Assembly: GCA_947584105.1 (NCBI GenBank)
Contig: CANPWK010000067.1
Coordinates: 1-5,871 of the forward strand
DNA: 5,871 bases
Reading direction: 5' to 3'
Source of the DNA: an uncultured Bacilli bacterium
Lineage (GTDB): Bacteria; Bacillota_I; Bacilli_A; RF39; UBA660
Below, piece after piece: positions 1-5,624 of this stretch. A program made the translations under genes and the position numbers. A model generated the notes under the pieces. The model was not told the DNA's origin and ran no database searches. It saw only the letters and a list, made by a program, of their open reading frames with translations. Numbering within the stretch: the stretch's first letter is position 1; every line of letters begins with the position of its first letter.

Positions 1-87
1 GTTCACTTTTTTTTACATCTCTTTATTTCCTTATTTCATCAAATTTTGATTAACAAAGGAATTTATTCATATATGACAATAACTTAT

Positions 88-2379
88 TTAACTAATCTGT
101 TTTTCTTTTAATTCTTTAATTGTTATTTCATCCTTGTCATTAATAATACTATCAACAATTTCTGATTCTATATGCTGTTTTATTATTTTATCTATTTTTC
201 TAGCACCATATTCTTTATAATTACATTCACTAATAATATCTTTGATAACATTTTTAGATATTGTGATCTTTTTATCTTTATATTTATTTTTTAAATTTAT
301 AAGTTGTTTTCTAATAATTTTTTCAATTATTTCAGAATCAAGCATATTAAAATTAATAATATTATCAATTCTATTAATAAATGGTATTCCAAATACATCT
401 TTTATTTTTTGAATACTTTGGCTATTACCAAATCCAATTTTATTATGTTCAAAACCAACATTAGTAGTCATAATAATAATACTATTTTTTAAGTTAACTA
501 TATTTCCACTAGCATCCTTAATTATTCCCTCATCTAATACTTGAAAAAATAAATTAATAATATTACTATGAGCTTTTTCAAGTTCATCTAATATTATAAT
601 TGAAAAAGGATTATTTTTTATTTTTTCTAAAATATTTTTATTATCATTATATCCTATATAACCAGCTGGCGAACCAATAATTTTACTAATAGAATGTGGT
701 TCACTATATTCACTCATATCTAATTTAATAATATTTCTAGATAAAAATTTAGCAAATGTTTTGGCAAGCATAGTTTTACCTACTCCACTAGAACCTGCAA
801 ACAAAAATGAATAACAATTATCATCTTTAAATCCTAATTTTATTTGTTTATAAATATTTATAAGCTGCAATATTGCTTCATTTTGACCATATATTTTATT
901 TTTTAATACTTTTTCTAGTTTCCTTACATCTTTTAAATCTTTATTATTTAATTTATTAATTGGAATATTAGCTTTTCTACTTATAACTTCAATAATATCA
1001 CTATTTTTTATATGATGATTATTATTCTTACTATATAAATTTAGCTCTAAATTATTAATTTGATCCATCAATTTATTTTCTTGTTTCTTATAATTAGTAG
1101 CTGTTTTAAAATCATTATTTAATATTGATTGCTTTTTTTTAGTTATAATATCTTTTAATTCTTTATTTAAAATATTATATTTTTTTATTTGTTTATTTTC
1201 TTTTAAACTAACATGTGCACAAACTTCATCTAATATATCAATTGCTTTATCAGGTTGTTTACGATCATATATATATTTATTTGATAAATCTATAATTAAA
1301 TCTATCATTTCATCAGATATAAACACATGATGAAAATTTTCATAAGTATCTTTTAATTTTAGCAAAATTTGTTTTAATGTTATATTATTTGGTTCATTAA
1401 TATAAACCTTCTGAAATCTTCTTTCTAATGCTCTATCTTCATCTATATATTTTTTATATTCATCTATAGTAGTAGCACCTATTAAGCGCATTTTATTACG
1501 GGCTAAAGCAGGCTTAAATATATTTGATGCATCAATTGCTCCTTCTGCCCCACCTGCCCCAACAATTGTATGTATCTCATCAATAAATAAAATTACATCA
1601 TCATTTTCCTCTAATTCCTCTAAAATTTTATTAATTCTTTCTTCAAACTCTCCACGATATTTTGTACCAGCAACTGTTGATGCCATATCAACACTAACAA
1701 TTCTTTTATTTTTTAAATTTCTAGGTACTTCTCCTATAGAAATTAATCTACTAAGTTCTTCAATAATAGCAGTCTTACCAACTCCAGCTTCCCCTATTAA
1801 TAAAGGATTATTCTTTTTTCTCCTAGATAAAATTTCTAAAATTCTTTTAATTTCATCATCCCTACCAACTACAGGATCTAAATTACCTTCTAATGCTTTT
1901 TTGGTTAAATCAACACCAATTTCATCTATTATTAAATTCTTACTTTTTTTAGTATGTACAAGTTTACAGGAAAACTCTTTATACATTTCATCTAAATCGA
2001 TTCCCATACCAAGCATTATTCTAATAGCAATTCCTTCACCCTCTTCTAATAGGGCTGAAAATAAATGATTTATGGTTACTGTTCCATTATTATTTTCTCT
2101 ACTATCAATCATAGCAGTTTCCATTACTCTTTTAAGAAGAGGTGTATATAAGAAACAATCATTACTTTTACTCCCCATACCAACAATATCAATTACTTGT
2201 TTTCTAAAATCATCATAATTTAACTTATAATATTTTAATTGTTCTGATATATCATTTTTATTTTTAAGTAAGGCTAATAAAAAATGTTCACTCCCTACAT
2301 AAGGATGCTTTAATTTTTGCATTTCTATTTTGGCATTAATAAGTATCTTTCTAGCATCTTCCGTAAAATTATTAAACAT
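88..2379 (-). CDS. clpC: ClpC-type AAA+ unfoldase, ATPase subunit of ClpCP
   Basis: This is a hexameric cytoplasmic unfoldase that feeds damaged or tagged proteins to the ClpP peptidase. At 763 residues it is slightly shorter than typical ClpC (about 810). Residues 1-140 form the double Clp N-domain. AAA1 has Walker A GEAGVGKT (196-203), pore loop GTKYRG (238-243), Walker B with D267/E268 and arginine fingers R320/R321. A short lysine-rich UVR-like middle domain (about 395-450) marks ClpC rather than ClpB. AAA2 has Walker A GSSGVGKT (529-536), pore loop GYIGY (573-577), Walker B with D598/E599, sensor N640, R670 in FINR and sensor-2 GAR (725-727). The ClpP-docking tripeptide IGF is at 648-650. 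The start is supported by AAAGGAG eight bases upstream. Oddities: N104 replaces the glutamate of the second phosphoarginine pocket, and the segment after IGF is about ten residues shorter than in B. subtilis. No CtsR box (GGTCAAA repeat) or CIRCE element is visible upstream, and ctsR, mcsA and mcsB are not in the window. The upstream neighbour is a Cse60-like gene 62 bases away with no terminator between, so cotranscription is plausible. Confidence 0.95.
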   Translation of the reverse strand: MFNNFTEDARKILINAKIEMQKLKHPYVGSEHFLLALLKNKNDISEQLKYYKLNYDDFRKQVIDIVGMGSKSNDCFLYTPLLKRVMETAMIDSRENNNGTVTINHLFSALLEEGEGIAIRIMLGMGIDLDEMYKEFSCKLVHTKKSKNLIIDEIGVDLTKKALEGNLDPVVGRDDEIKRILEILSRRKKNNPLLIGEAGVGKTAIIEELSRLISIGEVPRNLKNKRIVSVDMASTVAGTKYRGEFEERINKILEELEENDDVILFIDEIHTIVGAGGAEGAIDASNIFKPALARNKMRLIGATTIDEYKKYIDEDRALERRFQKVYINEPNNITLKQILLKLKDTYENFHHVFISDEMIDLIIDLSNKYIYDRKQPDKAIDILDEVCAHVSLKENKQIKKYNILNKELKDIITKKKQSILNNDFKTATNYKKQENKLMDQINNLELNLYSKNNNHHIKNSDIIEVISRKANIPINKLNNKDLKDVRKLEKVLKNKIYGQNEAILQLINIYKQIKLGFKDDNCYSFLFAGSSGVGKTMLAKTFAKFLSRNIIKLDMSEYSEPHSISKIIGSPAGYIGYNDNKNILEKIKNNPFSIIILDELEKAHSNIINLFFQVLDEGIIKDASGNIVNLKNSIIIMTTNVGFEHNKIGFGNSQSIQKIKDVFGIPFINRIDNIINFNMLDSEIIEKIIRKQLINLKNKYKDKKITISKNVIKDIISECNYKEYGARKIDKIIKQHIESEIVDSIINDKDEITIKELKEKQIS

Positions 2380-2441
2380 ATTATCCTCTCCTTTTATATT
2401 CTATGTATATATTGTTAAAATAATAATTTTTTATACAATTT

Positions 2442-2612
2442 TTAAGTATATATAATCATACAAGAAAAACAAAAAATCTGTTCCTCACGATAAACTGATA
2501 ACGCCACTTGATATTTTATATCAATTATCTCTCCTTCAAAATCACTTAAAAATTTATTTACGTTAGCTTCTAAATCTAATTCATGCGATTCATCAAATAA
2601 TTTTACTTTCAT
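2442..2612 (-). CDS. Cse60-like small protein
   Basis: This 56-residue acidic protein starts MKVKLFDESHELDLEANVNK and contains DIKYQVALS and EEQIFCFSCMIIY. That layout matches, from memory, the small Cse60 family first named as a SigE-controlled sporulation gene in Bacillus: an MKVKxFDExHExDLE start, an IIDIKY core and a QIYCFSAMIIY end. The molecular function of the family is unknown. There is no signal peptide or membrane helix. The Shine-Dalgarno is GGTGA (2624-2620), seven Ts before the ATG, and it lies inside the 3' arm of the terminator hairpin of the upstream M23 gene. The gene precedes clpC by 62 bases in the same direction. Family presence does not prove sporulation, since no other sporulation gene is in the window. 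The reading frame and start are clear; the family call rests on remembered consensus. Confidence 0.85.
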   Translation of the reverse strand: MKVKLFDESHELDLEANVNKFLSDFEGEIIDIKYQVALSVYREEQIFCFSCMIIYT

Positions 2613-2650
2613 AAAAAAATCACCACTATTATTATAATAGTAGTGATTTT
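2613..2650 (-). terminator. Intrinsic terminator of the YgjP-M23 unit
   Basis: The arms 2650-2635 and 2631-2616 form a 16-pair stem with a 3-base loop in the leftward RNA, including one G-U wobble (2624 with 2642). It is followed by seven Us (2619-2613, the first four of which also pair in the stem base). On the plus strand the wobble becomes a C-A mismatch, so the structure favours leftward termination. It lies 16 bases after the M23 stop and ends exactly at the ATG of the Cse60-like gene. Confidence 0.85.
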
Positions 2651-2663
2651 ATATTTTTGTCGA
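2634..2663 (-). promoter_or_regulatory. Candidate promoter for the Cse60-like gene (and clpC), inside the terminator
   Basis: On the minus strand, TCGACA (2663-2658, five of six matches to TTGACA) is followed after 18 bases by TATTAT (2639-2634, five of six matches to TATAAT). A perfect TATAAT also sits at 2636-2631, but its spacing to the same -35 is 21 bases. A start about seven bases downstream would lie near 2627, in the 3' arm of the hairpin, leaving a leader of about 15 bases that contains the GGTGA Shine-Dalgarno. In such AT-rich DNA a -10 match is weak evidence; the -35 match gives most of the support. Confidence 0.45.
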
Positions 2664-2666
2664 TAA

Positions 2667-3887
2667 TTATCTTCCAGAGAAATATGAACCCATAGCTGGG
2701 AAATTAATCAACTGTCTTGGATCAAATTTTCTAGCTGCATAATTAGAATAGAAGAAATAATCACTCATATATGCTCCCGTACCTAATTGCAAATGTAAAT
2801 GGGCTCCAGTTGAACACCTATCCCAAGTCTCAATACTAGGTGCTCCACCTGAATAACCAATTACAGTATTTGGTGTTACCACTTGTCCTACACTAACATT
2901 AATAGATGCTAAATGGAAATAACCAGATGTATATTTTTTACCACCTACATTATGAACTATATATATCATATTTCCTCCACAGCTTTGTTTATATGATATT
3001 CTAGCAACATATCCATTAGCAATAGAATATACCGTAGTACCATGTGATACACCAATATCCATACCATCATGAAATGATCCATAATAATCTGTATAACCAA
3101 AATTAGCATTAATTCTACCAGCAGTAACAGGTCTATAAAAACCATTAGCTGAAGGAGCTCCTATATTGCCACTAGACCCTCCACTAGAACTGTTATTATT
3201 TCTAGCTATACAATTAGATATTTCTTCATTATCTTTACATTTATATTTATTTTGATATGTATTGATTTGTGATTTTAATTCAGAAATTTCCTTTTTAATA
3301 TCAATACTAACTTCAGCAATTTCAGATAAATCTTCATCTAACTTGCCTAATTCAACAGATAATTCACTTTCTAGCTTATTTAAAGATGCTTGTTTAGTAG
3401 CTAATTCTGATAATTTATTTTTATTTTTTTCAACCAAATTATTATATTCATCAATTGTTTTTTCTCTATATTCACTAAGCTGTTCTGAAATAGCTAATCG
3501 ATAAATAAAATCAGTAAAATTTGAAGCATTAAAAACATATTCTAAATACAATGATCCTGATGAAGATAGTTGATAATAGTGAATAAGCTCATTTATTTCA
3601 CCTTTCATTTTCTTTATATCATCAGCTAATTGAGTAATTTCTTTATTTAAATTTTCTACATCAGCACTTATTTTATGTTTTTCATTAGTAATAGAATTAA
3701 TCTTAGCTTTTGTTGCACTTATCTCTTCTTCCGTTTGATGTTTATCAGATTGATTTTTACTATATTTTGCCTCAGCATCACTCAATTCCTTTTTAAATTG
3801 TGCTAATGTTTTGGCACTTACATTAACGCTAAAAGAAATAAAACAAACAAAGACAATTAATAATTTTAAATATATTTTTTTATTCAT
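2667..3887 (-). CDS. Secreted coiled-coil M23 peptidoglycan hydrolase (PcsB/EnvC-like)
   Basis: This 406-residue exported protein probably cleaves peptidoglycan cross-bridges or stem peptides during growth or division. A signal peptide covers about residues 1-25 (KK, then a hydrophobic stretch, then VSA before K26). Residues 27-215 are two long coiled-coil arms around a segment at 108-140 (SSSGSLYLEYVFNASNFTDF) that resembles the PcsB/EnvC coiled-coil domain. A Ser/Gly-rich linker follows at 232-248. The C-terminal LytM/M23 domain (about 250-392) keeps the zinc ligands H273, D277 and H365 and the catalytic histidines H325 and H363 (HLH), so it should be active. Four cysteines form two likely pairs: C217/C226 before the linker and C303/C358 within the catalytic domain. 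Its Shine-Dalgarno AAAGGAG (3900-3894) immediately precedes the YgjP stop codon on the transcript's 5' side, and the genes are three bases apart, so they are cotranscribed. Relatives of this architecture are often controlled by FtsEX, but no ftsE or ftsX is in the window. The exact bond cut is not deducible. Confidence 0.92.
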   Translation of the reverse strand: MNKKIYLKLLIVFVCFISFSVNVSAKTLAQFKKELSDAEAKYSKNQSDKHQTEEEISATKAKINSITNEKHKISADVENLNKEITQLADDIKKMKGEINELIHYYQLSSSGSLYLEYVFNASNFTDFIYRLAISEQLSEYREKTIDEYNNLVEKNKNKLSELATKQASLNKLESELSVELGKLDEDLSEIAEVSIDIKKEISELKSQINTYQNKYKCKDNEEISNCIARNNNSSSGGSSGNIGAPSANGFYRPVTAGRINANFGYTDYYGSFHDGMDIGVSHGTTVYSIANGYVARISYKQSCGGNMIYIVHNVGGKKYTSGYFHLASINVSVGQVVTPNTVIGYSGGAPSIETWDRCSTGAHLHLQLGTGAYMSDYFFYSNYAARKFDPRQLINFPAMGSYFSGR

Positions 3888-3890
3888 AGC

Positions 3891-4538
3891 TTACTCCTTT
3901 AAATCTTTTCTTATCTGTTTATAATTAGAACAATATAAACTAACTAAATTCCAAAAATCTTTCGAATGATCAAAATGAATAATATGACATAATTCATGAA
4001 TTATAACATAATCTAAATCTTGCATATCATATTTAATTAATTCACTATTTAATGTAACAGTATGGTTTGCACGGTTATAAACACCCCATCTAGTTTTCAT
4101 TTTTCTAATTCTTAATTTAGGAAGTTTATTACATTCTTTGAATTTATTAAAATTATAAATAAAACGTTCGAAAAAAACATTTTTAATTTGATTATTATAC
4201 CATTTATCCAAATTAGTCTTATCTTTTACATATATGATATTATTATCTACATCTATTTCGACATTTTTTATTGTTGATACCATGATTATATCATAAGTAT
4301 TACCTAAATAAAAGAATAAATTGTTTTTTTCATTTCTTTTACACATTGTTTGAATCATTTTTCTTAAACTGTTTTCATTTTCTTCAAGCAATTTCTTTAT
4401 ATAATTCTTAGTAGCTAAAAAATTAGTAGTAACATATATTTTCATATCTTCTTTAACTTTTATATATGTATTCTTATTTTTTTTCTTAGTGATAATTACT
4501 TCATACATATTACCATCTAATTCATAATTCATATTCAT
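3891..4538 (-). CDS. YgjP-type zinc metallopeptidase (M48-like, DUF45)
   Basis: This 215-residue cytoplasmic protein belongs to the YgjP/DUF45 family of putative zinc metallopeptidases. The key motif is HELCH at 181-185 (zinc ligands H181 and H185, catalytic E182), followed by HFDHSKDFW (188-196), where H191 is the expected third zinc ligand. The family signature TRWGVYN (149-155) and the strand VTLNSELI (161-168) are also present. The N-terminal half (1-110) is lysine-rich and poorly conserved, as is usual. There is no signal peptide or membrane segment. The physiological substrate of the family is not established. Start choice: ATG at 4538 has only GGTG (4543-4540) one base upstream, whereas the in-frame ATG at 4532 (third residue) has that GGTG at seven bases, so the protein may begin two residues later. 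It is the first gene of a unit with the M23 hydrolase, and its probable promoter lies in the palindrome just upstream. Confidence 0.88.
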   Translation of the reverse strand: MNMNYELDGNMYEVIITKKKNKNTYIKVKEDMKIYVTTNFLATKNYIKKLLEENENSLRKMIQTMCKRNEKNNLFFYLGNTYDIIMVSTIKNVEIDVDNNIIYVKDKTNLDKWYNNQIKNVFFERFIYNFNKFKECNKLPKLRIRKMKTRWGVYNRANHTVTLNSELIKYDMQDLDYVIIHELCHIIHFDHSKDFWNLVSLYCSNYKQIRKDLKE

Positions 4539-4549
4539 ACACCAATCAT

Positions 4550-4578
4550 ATTATATCAAACATTTTAAAATTTTTAAA
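4550..4578 (-). promoter_or_regulatory. Probable promoter of the YgjP-M23 unit
   Basis: On the minus strand TATAAT (4555-4550) is preceded by TGA, forming TGnTATAAT, the mirror image of the rightward promoter. The -35 with a 17-base spacer is TTTAAA (4578-4573, four of six matches). A start near 4543 would leave only about five bases before the ATG at 4538, or about eleven before the ATG at 4532, so the transcript would be almost leaderless. Confidence 0.55.
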
Positions 4579-4591
4579 TATTTGATATAAT
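4563..4591 (+). promoter_or_regulatory. Probable promoter of the radical SAM gene
   Basis: TATAAT at 4586-4591 is preceded by TGA, giving a full extended -10 element (TGnTATAAT, 4583-4591). The -35 position with a 17-base spacer is a weak TTTTAA (4563-4568), as is common for extended -10 promoters. A start near 4598 would give a leader of about 87 bases before the ATG at 4685. Confidence 0.6.
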
Positions 4592-4684
4592 GATAAATAA
4601 GAATTTGTAAAATCAATTATTAGTATTGTTCCTACATATAAATTCTTAATAGCAAATATTTAAATACTTTAGAAAGGAAAAAAT

Positions 4685-5599
4685 ATGTTTAAATACTCCA
4701 ATACAAATAAAAGATATTATACTCTTGATTATTATTATAAAACAAAATTTAATTCTAAAGTTGCCAAAATAAATCTAGATGGTAATTTTACTTGCCCTAA
4801 TATTGATGGTAAAGTAGGATTTGGTGGATGCATTTATTGTTTGAATGGTAGTAGTGATTCTAATAAGAAAAAAACTTTATTAGAACAATTTGAAGAAAAA
4901 AAACAAATAATGTTACACAAATGGCCAAACAGTAAATTAATCGGATATTTTCAGGCTAATACTAATACATACGATAAAGTAGAAGTTTTAAAAGAAAAAT
5001 ACGAATTAATATTAAAACAAAAAGATGTCATTGGACTAAGTATAGCTACAAGAGCTGATGCAATTGATGATGATGTATTAAACTATTTAGAAGAACTAAA
5101 TAAAAAAACATATTTAACTATTGAACTTGGCCTTCAAACAATTCATGAAAAAACCTCTATTCTAATTAATAGATGTCATACTATCCAAAAGTTAAGAAAA
5201 AGAAACATTGATGTTGTAGTACATATTATTAACGGTTTACCATATGAAACTAAAGAAATGATGATTGACACAATTAGATATTTAAACAAGTTAGATATTC
5301 AAGGTATAAAAATTCATATGCTATCTATTGTTAAAGGTACTAAGCTAGAATCAATGTATAAAACTAAGCCATTTAAAATATTATCCAACGAAGAATATAT
5401 TGACATTGTATGTGATCAACTAGAATATTTAAATGAAAATATTGTTATTCATAGATTAACAGGTGATCCATTAAAAGAACAACTAATTGCCCCTAAATGG
5501 ATATTAAATAAAATAGACATTTTAAATGGCATAGATAAGGAATTAAAAATAAGAAACACTTATCAAGGAATAAAAAAGATAGAAAATGAGCAAAGATAA
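4685..5599 (+). CDS. TIGR01212-type radical SAM protein (YtqA/YhcC family, probable MnmL)
   Basis: This 304-residue cytoplasmic enzyme should bind a 4Fe-4S cluster and S-adenosylmethionine. The cluster cysteines are C37, C49 and C52 (CPNIDGKVGFGGCIYC), the spaced arrangement typical of the YtqA/YhcC family. Other family marks are TRAD (122-125), IELGLQT (146-152), HIINGLP (180-186) and the region IKIHMLSIVKGT (208-219). In B. subtilis, YtqA (renamed MnmL) acts with YtqB (MnmM) in the mnm5s2U pathway of tRNA wobble uridines, so a tRNA role is likely here. No ytqB-like methyltransferase follows; the next gene is convergent rny. The start is supported by AAAGGA (4673-4678), six bases upstream. 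Oddity: from H165 (INRCHT) to H180 the protein has about seven residues fewer than relatives I recall, shortening one barrel helix. The last six codons lie in a terminator stem. Confidence 0.9.
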   Translation: MFKYSNTNKRYYTLDYYYKTKFNSKVAKINLDGNFTCPNIDGKVGFGGCIYCLNGSSDSNKKKTLLEQFEEKKQIMLHKWPNSKLIGYFQANTNTYDKVEVLKEKYELILKQKDVIGLSIATRADAIDDDVLNYLEELNKKTYLTIELGLQTIHEKTSILINRCHTIQKLRKRNIDVVVHIINGLPYETKEMMIDTIRYLNKLDIQGIKIHMLSIVKGTKLESMYKTKPFKILSNEEYIDIVCDQLEYLNENIVIHRLTGDPLKEQLIAPKWILNKIDILNGIDKELKIRNTYQGIKKIENEQR

Positions 5600-5623
5600 A
5601 TCTCTATCATTTTCTATCTTTTT
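5573..5623. terminator. Bidirectional terminator shared by the radical SAM gene and rny
   Basis: Arms 5573-5589 and 5607-5623 are an exact 17-bp inverted repeat around a 17-base loop. The rightward RNA ends in five Us (5619-5623), followed by ATTATTTT. The leftward RNA ends in a run of six Us read from 5577-5572. The left arm encodes residues 297 to 302 of the radical SAM protein and the loop holds its stop codon. The right arm ends one base before the rny stop codon. Confidence 0.88.
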
Positions 5624-5624
5624 A

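Larger units (their letters stand above)
4550..4591. repeat. 42-bp near-perfect palindrome in the divergent intergenic region
   Basis: The outer arms 4550-4560 and 4581-4591 (ATTATATCAAA and TTTGATATAAT) are an exact 11-bp inverted repeat. The interior 4561-4580 continues the symmetry with only two mismatched pairs (4561/4580 and 4566/4575). No T-run follows on either side and it lies between divergent genes, so it is not a terminator. It may be an operator for a dimeric regulator or simply two mirrored promoters. Confidence 0.75.

Noticed and set aside
1..87. Possible gene end on the plus strand, or promoter or gene start on the minus strand, left of clpC
   Set aside because: Short open frames exist and ATCAAATTTTGAT (38-50) is a small palindrome, but there is no recognisable protein, no convincing -35/-10 pair and no terminator hairpin for clpC.
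304..492. Plus-strand open frame of 62 codons
   Set aside because: It lies antisense to conserved ClpC AAA2 codons, has an Asn/Ile/Phe-rich composition typical of AT-rich shadow frames, and has no family resemblance.
2411..2439. ATTGT / ACAAT inverted repeat between the Cse60-like gene and clpC
   Set aside because: The arms match for only five bases, with weak AT pairing inside and no U-tract after it in the leftward RNA, so it is neither a terminator nor a supported operator.
2380..2441. Dedicated clpC promoter or CtsR operator
   Set aside because: TATA-like hexamers are plentiful, but none has a -35 at acceptable spacing. The best case, TTAACA-14-TATAAA, is too short and would start inside the Shine-Dalgarno. 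No GGTCAAA repeat or CIRCE element is present.
3262..3504. Plus-strand open frame of 80 codons
   Set aside because: It is antisense to the coiled-coil region of the M23 hydrolase. Its Ser/Leu-rich composition mirrors the Glu/Lys/Leu-rich coiled coil, and no ribosome binding site or homology is evident.
4598..4648. Inverted repeat TAAGAATTT / AAATTCTTA in the radical SAM leader, as a possible riboswitch or attenuator
   Set aside because: The arms are nine AT-rich pairs with a 33-base loop, with no T-run or recognisable riboswitch core. This is expected by chance in such DNA.
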